The notes under the pieces were generated by a model. It saw nothing but the letters and a program-made list of their open reading frames with translations. It did not search any database and had not been told where the DNA came from. From positions 1 through 20,452 of IMG/VR virus record IMGVR_UViG_3300017989_000514: a DNA stretch of 20,452 nucleotides. The stretch is one strand, 5' to 3'. Shown here piece by piece: positions 1-7,252 of the stretch. Both the position numbers and the translations under genes were made by a program. The stretch is from a virus. Every line of letters begins with the position of its first letter. Position 1 is the first letter of the stretch.

Positions 1-1
1 C

Positions 2-121
2 AATTACACAATAGATTCAACTGTGATGACACGAATTGTCGGGGGGCAATGGGATCTATTAAGTGAGAGCAAAGAACGTCTCCAAGACTTTGTAAATTTC
101 GGATATCAGTTGGGAGGGTAG
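2..121 (+). CDS. 3' end of an unidentified gene (39 codons, 5' end outside window)
   Basis: An open frame enters from the left edge and stops at TAG 119-121, one base before the ATG of the next gene. The visible C-terminus (ends QDFVNFGYQLGG) has no motif I recognise. Tight spacing to a head-closure-like gene, and the portal further on, make a head or packaging gene (connector, terminase-side gene) likely by position only. The GGGAGGG just before its stop serves as ribosome binding site for the next gene. Confidence 0.55.
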   Translation, partial: NYTIDSTVMTRIVGGQWDLLSESKERLQDFVNFGYQLGG

Positions 122-122
122 A

Positions 123-458
123 ATGGGAATCCTTGATAACATGCCACACACTTGCACAGCGAAACGACGGACACGGTCACAAGGTTCGATGGGTGGTGGC
201 AAGGACACACTCACAACCATATTCGCAGATAGGTCGTGTTGGCGACAACCAGCCACAGACGCCGAAATTCTGAAGATGAAGAAACGAGACATTGACGTAG
301 ATTATAAGATCTACTTTACGAGTGATCCGGGATTGGATGAACAAGATATTGTATTCATGAATGGGGATCGCATGGAGGTTCGTTCCACTCCGGAGCCGGA
401 TTCTAGTGCCGGTCTCGGGGTGGTTTGGAAAATTATGGTGAAACGCCGAAAAGAGTAA
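123..458 (+). CDS. head-closure / head-tail joining protein-like
   Basis: A 111-residue protein with the small beta-barrel pattern of siphovirus head-closure (head-tail adaptor, SPP1 gp16-like) proteins: an N-terminal HTCTAKRRTRSQ strand, a central VDYKIYFTSDPGLDEQDIVF segment followed by NGDRMEVRSTPEPD, and a hydrophobic-basic end (VVWKIMVKRRKE). This 'Y-x-I-Y ... D-x-I ... G-D-x-x-E-V ... PDP' layout is what I know from that family; no search was run. In the virion such proteins form a ring below the portal and connector that closes the head exit. The ATG follows GGGAGGG at a good distance. It is oddly placed: these genes normally lie after the capsid gene, but here it precedes the portal. 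Confidence 0.6.
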   Translation: MGILDNMPHTCTAKRRTRSQGSMGGGKDTLTTIFADRSCWRQPATDAEILKMKKRDIDVDYKIYFTSDPGLDEQDIVFMNGDRMEVRSTPEPDSSAGLGVVWKIMVKRRKE

Positions 459-469
459 CGAGGAGAACA

Positions 470-787
470 ATGGAACATAATATCAGCAAAGAACGGGCGC
501 AGGAAAAGGTTGTCCGGCGTTTACAAGAAGCAGATGCGGCCGGCCGATGGCTTGTGGCTGTTTGCTATGTCACGTCGGAGGGTGCAAGGGAGACGCATTA
601 TACGTCTTGCAATTTCCCTATTGATGATCTCCAACCTTTTGGGGTTGATCTGGTTGATTACCTCCAAAAAGAGGAAGAACGAATCAAGAACATTAGGGAA
701 AGCAAAGCAAAGCCGGCCCCATTGCCGGCGGTTACGTTCGATGATGATGGAAACATCGTTTCACAAGAAGAGCAAAACGAGGAATAG
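470..787 (+). CDS. hypothetical phage protein, 105 aa
   Basis: The start is set at ATG 470 because AGGAGAA (461-467) precedes it; the frame is open further upstream to 425 but would overlap the previous gene and has no comparable site. The protein opens with a basic, helical stretch, has a hydrophobic core around WLVAVCYVTSEG with an HYTS-CNFP segment after it, and ends in a charged helix followed by an acidic tail (VTFDDDGNIVSQEEQNEE). I do not recognise the family. It lies between the head-closure-like gene and a coiled-coil gene, in the same transcription direction and with 2 bases to the next start, so co-translation with the head genes is likely. Confidence 0.7.
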   Translation: MEHNISKERAQEKVVRRLQEADAAGRWLVAVCYVTSEGARETHYTSCNFPIDDLQPFGVDLVDYLQKEEERIKNIRESKAKPAPLPAVTFDDDGNIVSQEEQNEE

Positions 788-789
788 CG

Positions 790-1173
790 ATGAGACAGTT
801 CTTTAAAAGGCTGCGAAGTTGGTGGCTATTACGTCGCCATTCCGCCGCCATGCGACAGGTGATTAAATGGGTAGATCGAAGTCATGAAGTTGGGAGTCGT
901 TTGGAACGACAGCGGAAGAAATTGCTGGGCTTGAAAACCCAATTCGATTTGATTTCACAATCCATTATGGAAGATATTGAAACGACTGAATTTCTCCAAC
1001 GGGAACATGAGCATACATTGGAGGCGCTGCAAGAGGAAAATAAAGTGATGAGAGACGTTACAATTCCACAGTTAATTGCAGCCCATCAGCTATTGCTAGA
1101 ACGGTGGGATGCTGAAACCGCTGTTCACGTTCGTCGACGCGTGTTGTCGAATAGATCGAACGCAGAGGAATAA
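790..1173 (+). CDS. small coiled-coil hypothetical protein, 127 aa
   Basis: A strongly basic N-terminus (MRQFFKRLRSWWLLRRHS) is followed by long charged helices with heptad-like spacing (residues about 20-115), rich in Glu, Gln, Leu and Arg, as in a coiled coil. There is no transmembrane span long enough to call and no catalytic motif. It starts 2 bases after the previous stop and ends 2 bases before the portal start, so it belongs to the head operon. It could be a small structural or assembly factor; the family is not recognised. Confidence 0.7.
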   Translation: MRQFFKRLRSWWLLRRHSAAMRQVIKWVDRSHEVGSRLERQRKKLLGLKTQFDLISQSIMEDIETTEFLQREHEHTLEALQEENKVMRDVTIPQLIAAHQLLLERWDAETAVHVRRRVLSNRSNAEE

Positions 1174-1175
1174 AT

Positions 1176-2738
1176 ATGATAAGCCCTATGTCGAAAGCCA
1201 TGGATCGGACAAGAATGATGGTAGCTTCTGTTGAAGATGCCACGATTCGGAATCCAACTCTAACCGCGGATGCTCTAACGACCGGGGATGCCTTAGGCAT
1301 GCTGGGACAACATAGAAACGATGCTGCTTATAAAGAGCGTTACAGCCTTTTCCGTGGGGTTCTTTATTCCGCGGTTAATGCGTTGGCAACCGAAGCCTCC
1401 TCACAGCCTGTGCGCATGGGGCGTAAGGTTAAAGACGTTGAAGACGTTCGCCGCCCTATCACCATGTCCAAGAGTGTGGAGCATGGCAACATTGAAGTGG
1501 TTGAGAGCCATCCAATTCTAGACCTATTGGAAAATCCGAATCCCATGCAAGCCCGGTGGCAGTTCGTTTATTCCTTCATCGCCAATCTGTGTCTAACTGG
1601 TTGGTCTTACATCATCGCCGGTGAATCAGCTACGGGTCGTCTGGAATTGTATTCATTGCCGACGACTTGGGTACATCCCATACATGACAACGGCCCTTTC
1701 TCTTCTTTCCGAATACGCAATCCGAATAATCCAACGCATTGTGCTGATGGTGTGGTGCTGGAACGACATCAGGTGGCGTTTGCTTATTTACCGAACCCGT
1801 CTGATCCTCTGGCCGCCACAGCGCCAGCAAGTAGTCAAATGATGGCTATTCGAGCGGACGATCAAATCTGGGCAAGTCGGGAACAATTTTTCCACAATGG
1901 CATCTTCCCCGGTGCCATTGTAACCATTGGCAAAGATCCGCATCCGGATGTCCCATCGGGTGTCCGACCTCGTTTGAATGCTCCACAGCGCCGGCAAGTA
2001 TATGCGGCGGTCAAGAAGGTCATGTCCGGTGTCGCCAATTACGGCAATCCGGCAATTGTGGATGGATTGATCGAAAAGATTGAACGGCTATCTGCTACGA
2101 CGAATGAAATGGGCTGGGAGAAATCTGAAGTCTCTACCAAGAATGCCATCTTGTCGGCCTTCTGTGTTCACCCCTACATCCTCGGCGAAGTTGTCGGTGT
2201 TGGTGGATATGCCCAAGTCGCAAGCATCGAACGACGGTTTGTTAAGCGATACAATGTTTATTTGGACATGCTATCAAATTGTGTTACAAATTTCGTAGGC
2301 ACAACTACACAAGATCCGAATCTCTGTGTGTGGTGGGAACCGGGAGTAGCAGAAGACGACGATTTGAAGTGGCGGAATGTATGGTCCGCTCGAACGAATA
2401 AGGACATCACACGTTCCGAAGTCCGTGCCATGATGAATCTACCGCCATTGGATGAAGTGGAGCCTCTTGTTTCGATGGAGATGGTCCCTAATATCGTTGC
2501 CGTCTTGGGTCAGGTTGGATTTGGTTCAATCATGCCAGAACAAGCAACGGCTTTATTGACAAATATGGGCTTGCCGGCCGATGTCGCCGCCGAGATCGCT
2601 GGGAATGGTGTGTTGGCGACGACTCCTATGGGTCAGCCCGCCGAAGAATTGGCAGCTGCCACAGCCGATTTCAAACAAGCTTTGGCACAATTCAAAGACG
2701 GGTCAGGTGATCCTATCTTGTTGGAAGATCTGGGGTAA
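1176..2738 (+). CDS. phage portal protein, HK97 family
   Basis: The 520-residue length is a little over the usual range for HK97-type portals. The features are those of the family: an N-terminal region with the early helix SLFRGVLYSAVNALATEA, the HPILDLLENPNP stretch (about residues 112-123), the FVYSFIANLCLTGWSYI helix, a 'W...REQFFHNGIFPGAIV' clip/stem region, the NPAIVDGLIEKIERLS segment, then a long helix with ILSAFCVHPYILGEVVGVGGYA before the crown (DITRSEVRAMMNLPPL). The dodecameric portal sits at one head vertex, is the channel for DNA entry and exit, and nucleates head assembly. The C-terminal 70 residues are Ala/Gln-rich helix, typical of the crown. The minor head gene follows after 3 bases. 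Confidence 0.93.
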   Translation: MISPMSKAMDRTRMMVASVEDATIRNPTLTADALTTGDALGMLGQHRNDAAYKERYSLFRGVLYSAVNALATEASSQPVRMGRKVKDVEDVRRPITMSKSVEHGNIEVVESHPILDLLENPNPMQARWQFVYSFIANLCLTGWSYIIAGESATGRLELYSLPTTWVHPIHDNGPFSSFRIRNPNNPTHCADGVVLERHQVAFAYLPNPSDPLAATAPASSQMMAIRADDQIWASREQFFHNGIFPGAIVTIGKDPHPDVPSGVRPRLNAPQRRQVYAAVKKVMSGVANYGNPAIVDGLIEKIERLSATTNEMGWEKSEVSTKNAILSAFCVHPYILGEVVGVGGYAQVASIERRFVKRYNVYLDMLSNCVTNFVGTTTQDPNLCVWWEPGVAEDDDLKWRNVWSARTNKDITRSEVRAMMNLPPLDEVEPLVSMEMVPNIVAVLGQVGFGSIMPEQATALLTNMGLPADVAAEIAGNGVLATTPMGQPAEELAAATADFKQALAQFKDGSGDPILLEDLG

Positions 2739-2741
2739 AGT

Positions 2742-3764
2742 ATGCCATCTACTGCATCACAATGGGTCGCTGATAATTCAGGAGATGTAGAGGAATTAGC
2801 GGAGGTTCTGCACGATGCCGGATTCAAAGCTTCTGTATTTACAGAATTACCACCTTGGATGCAGAGGGATATTGCCAGTCAATTGTCGACTTCTTTCCAG
2901 CAACCTTACTGGGCTGGCATACAACGAGCTACGGCCGGCCGGGCTGCGGCTGTGTTGCGACAGGGAATCCAAAGTGGACTTGGAGTCCATGAAATGGCAC
3001 GGCGCATGAGAGGGTCATTTGCAGGCCACACTGCCCGTTATGCCTCACAGCGATCCAAAGCAATTGCTCGGACGGAATCTGCTAATGCCTTGAATGGTGC
3101 TCGTAAGGCCGGCATGGATAAGTTGATGGCGGAGGCAGCTAGCGATATTCCAATGGTTCCTGTGTGGCTCTCTGTGTTAGGCAATACGACGCGAGACACC
3201 CATGCTGCCTTGGATGGTGTGCCGGCCGACAGTAATGGGATGTGGAATCTCGCTGGCACGGATGTTCCTTGGCCAGGGCATTACTCACTGCCCCCAGAGG
3301 AGAGGGTAAACTGCCAATGCTCCATTATTATGGAATTTGGGGAACGGAAATCGAAAAGTCCTGGGAATGAATTACAAAGTCTGTTGGAAGAAGCTGTGCA
3401 TGTTGTCGGGGAAGCTTCCTTGTATATCAAGCGAAGTATTTCCCGCCGTGTATTTGCTCGCCATATCCGCTTGACTGAAGTAGACCTTGCACGAGCGGTG
3501 GCTCCGGTCATCCGGGATTCAATTCGAGATCTGAGTCAAAATTTGATGGAAATGACGGAGCCAATCAAATCGAAAAAAGAAGTCCGGGATGACAATATGG
3601 AAGCTCTAGTTGATTTGGCTTTTGATGAAGACGTGTGGACGAACAAAATGGTAGACCGGAGTCTTCCGGTTTTGGCAATGAGGATGGCCGAAGCCGGCCA
3701 TATTCAATTGGCAGAAATGCGACGGGTTGATGCAATTGCTGTTGAGCGAATAGAAGAAGATTAA
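2742..3764 (+). CDS. minor head / head morphogenesis protein (Mu gpF / SPP1 gp7-like)
   Basis: A 340-residue protein directly after the portal. The diagnostic core is visible: AIARTESANALNGARKAGM (about 107-125), a W-containing strand, RDTHAALDG (151-159), and a closing VNCQC (189-193). The family motif is R-T-E ... R-x-x-H-x-x-L-D-G ... N-C-R-C. Known members enter the prohead with the portal and are needed for proper head assembly or for DNA ejection. The domain lies in the first 200 residues; the remaining 140 residues are helical and charged with no motif, an extension beyond the core family. The ATG lies 3 bases after the portal stop. Confidence 0.88.
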   Translation: MPSTASQWVADNSGDVEELAEVLHDAGFKASVFTELPPWMQRDIASQLSTSFQQPYWAGIQRATAGRAAAVLRQGIQSGLGVHEMARRMRGSFAGHTARYASQRSKAIARTESANALNGARKAGMDKLMAEAASDIPMVPVWLSVLGNTTRDTHAALDGVPADSNGMWNLAGTDVPWPGHYSLPPEERVNCQCSIIMEFGERKSKSPGNELQSLLEEAVHVVGEASLYIKRSISRRVFARHIRLTEVDLARAVAPVIRDSIRDLSQNLMEMTEPIKSKKEVRDDNMEALVDLAFDEDVWTNKMVDRSLPVLAMRMAEAGHIQLAEMRRVDAIAVERIEED

Positions 3765-3774
3765 GGAGAACAAA

Positions 3775-4083
3775 ATGGTCGAGGATTCAAAATTATTTAA
3801 TAGTTCCATGGACATTGTGGCATTGGCAGAAGCCGTCGAACAACGCCTGGAAGATTTGTTTCGAACGTGGTTGCGTGTCCGTGGCACTATGTTGAAAGTG
3901 CCGGCAATGTTGGAACGGGATGTCGTCCGGTGGCGAGTGATGCGCAATCGCCACCAATCTGGAGACTTGCGGCATTCCCACTCCGAATTGGAATCGTTGA
4001 AAAGCTTGGCTCAGTGGTCCCTGGATAAGAATTGTGAGATGAGGGGGCAGCCCAATAAAAAAATCGAATGGCGAGGCATATGA
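3775..4083 (+). CDS. hypothetical phage protein, 102 aa
   Basis: A perfect AAGGAGA site at the preceding stop sets this ATG. The protein is mostly helical, with an amphipathic VALAEAVEQRLEDLFRTWL segment and an Arg-rich middle (RDVVRWRVMRNRHQ), and has no recognisable domain. Its TGA overlaps the ATG of the next small gene as ATGA, so the two are probably translationally coupled. The position between minor head gene and virion accessory genes suggests a morphogenesis role, but this is by context only. Confidence 0.65.
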   Translation: MVEDSKLFNSSMDIVALAEAVEQRLEDLFRTWLRVRGTMLKVPAMLERDVVRWRVMRNRHQSGDLRHSHSELESLKSLAQWSLDKNCEMRGQPNKKIEWRGI

Positions 4084-4271
4084 TGTGTTGGATGTTTTTA
4101 TTTGGCTTCTTGTTAGGTTCTATCTTTGGGGCTAGTCTGCTCCGAACTCAGATGAAGGAAGCCCTGCAACTAGCACAGAGGGCCGACACGATCGTGATAT
4201 ATGAAGTAAATGGTCCTAAGACGGACCATCCAAATATCCCTGAATATTTTGAAAGGATGAATCCAAATTGA
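4080..4271 (+). CDS. small single-pass membrane protein, 63 aa
   Basis: Start candidates are ATG 4068, 4080 and 4083 in one frame. I prefer 4080 (ATGA overlap with the previous stop) or 4083 (GAGG 4073-4076 six bases upstream); nothing resembling a binding site serves 4068. Residues 2 to about 20 (MCWMFLFGFLLGSIFGASLL) form one hydrophobic membrane span or an uncleaved signal, followed by a basic then acidic soluble tail of 40 residues. No lipobox is obvious. It could be a holin-like or other inner-membrane phage protein, but one span alone does not show that. It ends in an overlap with the next gene. Confidence 0.6.
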   Translation: MMCWMFLFGFLLGSIFGASLLRTQMKEALQLAQRADTIVIYEVNGPKTDHPNIPEYFERMNPN

Positions 4272-4450
4272 AAGAAGAACAATTAAATTCGAACGTGGAT
4301 GTAAAATTAGTTCCCAGTGAGGAACCGGACCATCTCATAGCAATTGTGGAACGAGAATTGTCTCCGGAACAGGAGGCAGCAATTGTTCGAGTGATTCAAA
4401 AAAAGGCACCTCGACCGGTCGAAGTCACCGTTCAAGTCGGGGAAATTTGA
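4268..4450 (+). CDS. hypothetical small acidic protein, 60 aa, TTG start
   Basis: The frame starts at TTG 4268, which overlaps the TGA of the membrane-protein gene; AAGGA (4253-4257) lies about 10 bases upstream, and no ATG exists in the frame. The peptide has a beta-like N-terminal half (DVKLVPSEEPDHLIAIVE), a helix (SPEQEAAIVRVIQKKA) and a closing strand. The family is not recognised. Coupling through overlaps with the two genes before it makes these three a small unit, after which a 108-base gap with a possible promoter follows. Confidence 0.55.
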   Translation: MKEEQLNSNVDVKLVPSEEPDHLIAIVERELSPEQEAAIVRVIQKKAPRPVEVTVQVGEI

Positions 4451-4471
4451 ATTTTAAGCTCAGACTTCTAT

Positions 4472-4499
4472 TTGGGAAACGGGGAGTCCATCTTATAAT
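4472..4499 (+). promoter_or_regulatory. candidate sigma-70-type promoter before the virion genes
   Basis: In the 108-base gap after the small acidic gene, a consensus TATAAT stands at 4494-4499, with TTGGGA at 4472-4477 as a weak -35 box and a 16-base spacer. It would start RNA near 4506, ahead of the gene at 4559 and the protease and capsid genes. The gap is the first in the window long enough to hold a promoter. Matching the -10 box alone could be chance. Confidence 0.35.
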
Positions 4500-4558
4500 T
4501 CAAATGAATGACGGAGGCTTTAGAGAAGTCACCTTCTACAAAATCAGGAGAAATTGAA

Positions 4559-5029
4559 ATGAAAAATGTTACGTTTTATCTCGGCCCAGCGGTGGGATTG
4601 ACTTCTCGTGCTCTGGTGATTACTCGAATGCCCGGTGCCGGTGATGACGATGCCATCACGCCGAGTGTGAATGCCACACTGGATGGTGCCGCCACGTCAA
4701 CTACACAAGCGCTTAATGATAATTACATTTATCAAGCTGTGCTGACGGACACAAAGACGACCGGCGAAATTTCGGAACCGGACATCCTTAATTTCAACAC
4801 AGGATCACTTCAGTTCCCAGGCCCTAAGAATCTTGGCGGACGATTGAGTGTGCTTTCGATGGAAGACCTCAGTTCGTCGTCTAGTTCGTCGTCCCAATCG
4901 TCGTCGTCCAGTTCGTCGTCCAGTTCTTCATCTTCTGCGTCGTCTCAGTCGTCTAGCTCGAGTTCAAGTAGCAGCTTGAATTCGTCATCCAGCTCGTCCG
5001 AGTCGTCCAGCAGTAGCTCCTCCACCTAA
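4559..5029 (+). CDS. small virion-type protein with 52-residue polyserine tail
   Basis: Start ATG 4559 is chosen over the upstream in-frame ATG 4508 because AGGAG (4546-4550) lies 8 bases before it. Residues 1-104 form a compact Thr/Asn/Asp-rich, beta-rich domain of unknown family (MKNVTFYLGPAVG ... GRLSVLSMEDL). Residues 105-156 are 45 serines out of 52, broken by Gln, Ala, Leu-Asn and Glu and ending in Thr. Serine is written with all six codons in mixed order, so the protein sequence rather than a simple DNA repeat seems to be kept. Such a tail should be disordered and could carry O-linked sugars. The same kind of tail ends the protein at 10454-11089. By position it may be a head decoration protein. 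Confidence 0.75.
   Translation: MKNVTFYLGPAVGLTSRALVITRMPGAGDDDAITPSVNATLDGAATSTTQALNDNYIYQAVLTDTKTTGEISEPDILNFNTGSLQFPGPKNLGGRLSVLSMEDLSSSSSSSSQSSSSSSSSSSSSSASSQSSSSSSSSSLNSSSSSSESSSSSSST
4871..5026 (+). repeat. serine-codon tract (polyserine tail 1)
   Basis: 52 codons, 45 of them serine: runs of 8, 13, 2, 9, 6 and 7 serines. TCG and TCC/AGT/AGC alternate irregularly, with TCGTCG doublets common, so there is short-period repetition but no long perfect repeat. Confidence 0.9.
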
Positions 5030-5043
5030 TCGGGAGTTCATTC

Positions 5044-5331
5044 ATGTTTCTGTCTTATGAACAAATCCAAGTCTCCAACACTGTTCTTGATGTTGACGAT
5101 TTGAATGTCCCTGCCAAGGCAACGCATGCGATGCTGCAAGCAGACACTCAACCCGTTCGATACACGATGGACGGTTTGACGGAGCCTTATCAGACGACCG
5201 GCATGGTATTGCTGACAACTTCCCCTCCTGAATTATTCCTGATCGAAGATTTGAGACGGATTAAATTCAAGAGGGGAGCGGCTTCGGATGGTCGTCTCAA
5301 TATCCATTACGTCGGTGGGAGGGATATTTAA
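5044..5331 (+). CDS. small accessory virion protein, 95 aa (beta-sandwich type)
   Basis: The sequence has the pattern of small beta proteins often found among phage head genes: KATHAMLQADTQPVRYTMDG (about residues 25-45), then a T-x-x-G turn with hydrophobic strand, and a final strand run (RIKFKRGAASDGRLNIHYVG). The 'ATHA-[LI]-[IL]-Q ... V-R-[YW]-x-x-D-G' signature is familiar to me from such proteins of unknown exact role; no search was run. GGGAG 8 bases upstream supports the ATG. Its TAA overlaps the ATG of the protease gene (TAATG), so the two are coupled. Confidence 0.7.
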   Translation: MFLSYEQIQVSNTVLDVDDLNVPAKATHAMLQADTQPVRYTMDGLTEPYQTTGMVLLTTSPPELFLIEDLRRIKFKRGAASDGRLNIHYVGGRDI

Positions 5332-7178
5332 TGGCCGTAAAGAATGAGCAACTTCTGTCTTCCATTCAACAGAGACAACACAAGCAAACGGAATTCGGTT
5401 ACGGTATTCTAACCGCTGATCGCCATGTTCGAAATCTGGAGAATGTTATTGGACTGGATAGTTGCTACCAATATGCTTCCACCAGAAGCAGTAGCTACAA
5501 TGACATCGTCCAGAAGGCGAGTCAGACCCTTGTTTATTCGAATCCCGACATGGAAGTCAAAGAAACGGGATTAGATGACTTGCGTGCTCGTGTCGGTGAA
5601 GACGTGGTTCTTCCTAAGAACATGCTAATGGCATTTGCCCATACGCTAACTTCGACTCGCAAGGATCGGGATAATGATGTTCTAGAAGCGGCCGGCGCTG
5701 TTATTGATCCAAGGATGTTGCTCCTGTGGCAGCATGTCCCAACCCTTCCTATCGGCAAGATGCTAGCGGTCACAGGTCGGGACGACCAGACAATTCAACT
5801 GATCTCCGCCATTGTGGACATGAACGATTTGAGTCACGACGCGGCGGTCATGGTGGATAACGGAATGGGGAGATTTTCCCATGGATTCCGTGCCCTGGAA
5901 TTTGAGGAATTGAATGACGAGGAATTCCCCGGCTTTCACGTTCTCAAATATGAAGTCATGGAGGAGTCGCTTGTCTCAGTTCCTTCCAATGTCGATGCCA
6001 CAACTCAAGAGATTCTGGTGTCGCTGGTGGAGGGAGATAAACTGACAAGTCCATTGATGAAGGAAATGGGGCGCTCGATACGTCGTGGCATGCCCTCTAT
6101 CGTGTCGGGTGGGATTCATTACAGAACAAACGGTAATGAATCAGAGATTACATGTGGTTCAGTTGCAGATTTGAAGGCCGTTGCTGAAGCTGGCCTCTTA
6201 GCGCAATCTAGTACGGAGGATATTGATGTGGCAGCCAAATCGAAAAAAGGAAAGCGAAGTGCCGGCAAGAGCGCCCGCACATCAAAAGAAGCCCAGCCGA
6301 ATCCCGAGCAAGGGGAACAGCAAGGGCAAGAAGAAGAGGCAGCTGAATACGAAGAAATGCCAAACGACGGGGCAATGAAGCTGAAAGAGGCCGCTGAAGA
6401 CCTCAAAGAAGCCATTGTCACGGAGGAGCTTTCTCGTGGGACTCGCAGCCTTCTAACGAATGCCATGGAAAATCTCCAGGAAATCGTTGAAGCCCTCCCA
6501 GCGCCGGCTGAGGGCGAAGAAGTTCCGGAAGAAGGCAAACAGGAGGAGGCCGAACCGACGACAGATCGTCCGGTTACTCTGTTGCCGAAGGGCACGAAAT
6601 CCAAATTGGAAGAAGTGGTTGAGGACTTGGAACTCGCTACGGAAACCGAAGAGATGCCTCGTGCTATCCACAGTCTTGTGAAAAGTGCCATCCGGGCACT
6701 CAAGGAAGTGGCCGAGCAAATCGAAGAAGCTGAAAAGCAGGAAGAAGAGGAGACGGAAGATCCGACCCCTCCGGCACCAACACCAGAAACGCCTACTCCG
6801 GAAGAGCCCAAATCTGCAAAGGCTGGCCGAGCGCTATCCAAGAGCAGTGAGGGCAAGATCAAGGAAGCCATTGAGGATCTTCAAGAAGCCGCCGAAATGG
6901 AAGAGGTTTCCCGAGGTGCTCGTAGCTTGATCAAGAGTGCTATCCGTCAATTAACGGAGGTCATGGAATCCACAACTCCTCCGGCTCCGGCCGAGGGTGG
7001 CGAAGAAGAAGGCAAGGCCGTTGAATTAACCGCCGACAAGTGTTTGGAATTTTTCCTTGCCAACGCCGATAAGAATCAGCAACAGAAGGCTTCGAGTATT
7101 CTCCTAGCTCTGTTAAAAATCGATGATACTAGCAAGGCGGCGGATGCTGTTCGCCGGTTGGTTGGAATCCTCGAATAA
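5331..7178 (+). CDS. prohead protease fused to C-terminal scaffold with triplicated helical repeat
   Basis: Residues 1 to about 235 carry a prohead serine protease of the HK97/S78 type. The 'DRDxD' entry (STRKDRDNDVLEAAG) is followed by WQHVPTLPIGKM with candidate catalytic His135, by RFSHGF with candidate Ser183, and by EESLVSVPSN with candidate Glu211/212. The family cuts scaffold and capsid N-termini inside the prohead. The remaining 380 residues are a Glu/Lys-rich scaffold: three 39-residue helical units (351-389, 426-464, 510-548) joined by acidic Pro-rich linkers, then a small helical C-terminal domain (563-615). HK97-like proteases are usually near 200-250 residues, so this is a protease-scaffold fusion. 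The ATG overlaps the previous stop after GGGAGGG. A hairpin follows the gene. Confidence 0.9.
   Translation: MAVKNEQLLSSIQQRQHKQTEFGYGILTADRHVRNLENVIGLDSCYQYASTRSSSYNDIVQKASQTLVYSNPDMEVKETGLDDLRARVGEDVVLPKNMLMAFAHTLTSTRKDRDNDVLEAAGAVIDPRMLLLWQHVPTLPIGKMLAVTGRDDQTIQLISAIVDMNDLSHDAAVMVDNGMGRFSHGFRALEFEELNDEEFPGFHVLKYEVMEESLVSVPSNVDATTQEILVSLVEGDKLTSPLMKEMGRSIRRGMPSIVSGGIHYRTNGNESEITCGSVADLKAVAEAGLLAQSSTEDIDVAAKSKKGKRSAGKSARTSKEAQPNPEQGEQQGQEEEAAEYEEMPNDGAMKLKEAAEDLKEAIVTEELSRGTRSLLTNAMENLQEIVEALPAPAEGEEVPEEGKQEEAEPTTDRPVTLLPKGTKSKLEEVVEDLELATETEEMPRAIHSLVKSAIRALKEVAEQIEEAEKQEEEETEDPTPPAPTPETPTPEEPKSAKAGRALSKSSEGKIKEAIEDLQEAAEMEEVSRGARSLIKSAIRQLTEVMESTTPPAPAEGGEEEGKAVELTADKCLEFFLANADKNQQQKASSILLALLKIDDTSKAADAVRRLVGILE
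6381..6974 (+). repeat. three 39-codon protein repeats in the scaffold part
   Basis: Units lie at 6381-6497, 6606-6722 and 6858-6974, equal in length with no gaps. 14 of 39 positions are the same in all three (E3, E6, D7, L8, A11, E15, E16, R19, S23, L24, A28, L32, E34, E37), for example IEDLQEA / AEDLKEA / VEDLELA. Linkers of 36 and 45 residues are rich in Pro, Glu, Ala and Thr. DNA identity is lower than protein similarity, so the duplication is old. Confidence 0.9.
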
Positions 7179-7188
7179 GTTTCGAATC

Positions 7189-7225
7189 AAACTGTGCCAT
7201 GGCGGTCATGGTGAGTTTATTTTTT
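7189..7225 (+). terminator. candidate hairpin terminator between protease and capsid genes
   Basis: AAACT (7189-7193) pairs with AGTTT (7214-7218), and CCATG (7197-7201) with CATGG (7207-7211), around a GCGGT loop and a 3x2 internal loop; A then T6 (7219-7225) follows. It is a modest terminator, perhaps a partial one or an RNA 5'-end stabiliser for the capsid message. Confidence 0.45.
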
Positions 7226-7252
7226 GAACCGTCAACCAAATTGGAGATCAAG

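Noticed and set aside
4533-4552. Small AGAAG-TCAC-CTTCT hairpin before the gene at 4559
   Set aside because: The stem is only 5 pairs and has no T tract; it is too weak to call a terminator or riboswitch.
4508-4558. Upstream start for the first Ser-tail protein
   Set aside because: AGGAG 8 bases before ATG 4559 decides for the later start.
4871-5026. Polyserine tract as assembly artefact or microsatellite
   Set aside because: Codons are irregular, using all six serine codons, and the frame continues to a proper stop followed by the next gene's binding site.
6119-6871. 250-codon open frame on the - strand
   Set aside because: It lies fully inside the protease-scaffold gene, opposite its Glu/Lys-rich repeats, and is Ser/Ala-rich low complexity with no binding site. 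It is an antisense shadow.
7199-7252. Upstream start for the capsid protein (adds 18 residues)
   Set aside because: No Shine-Dalgarno, and the codons overlap the hairpin at 7189-7225; GGAG fits ATG 7253.
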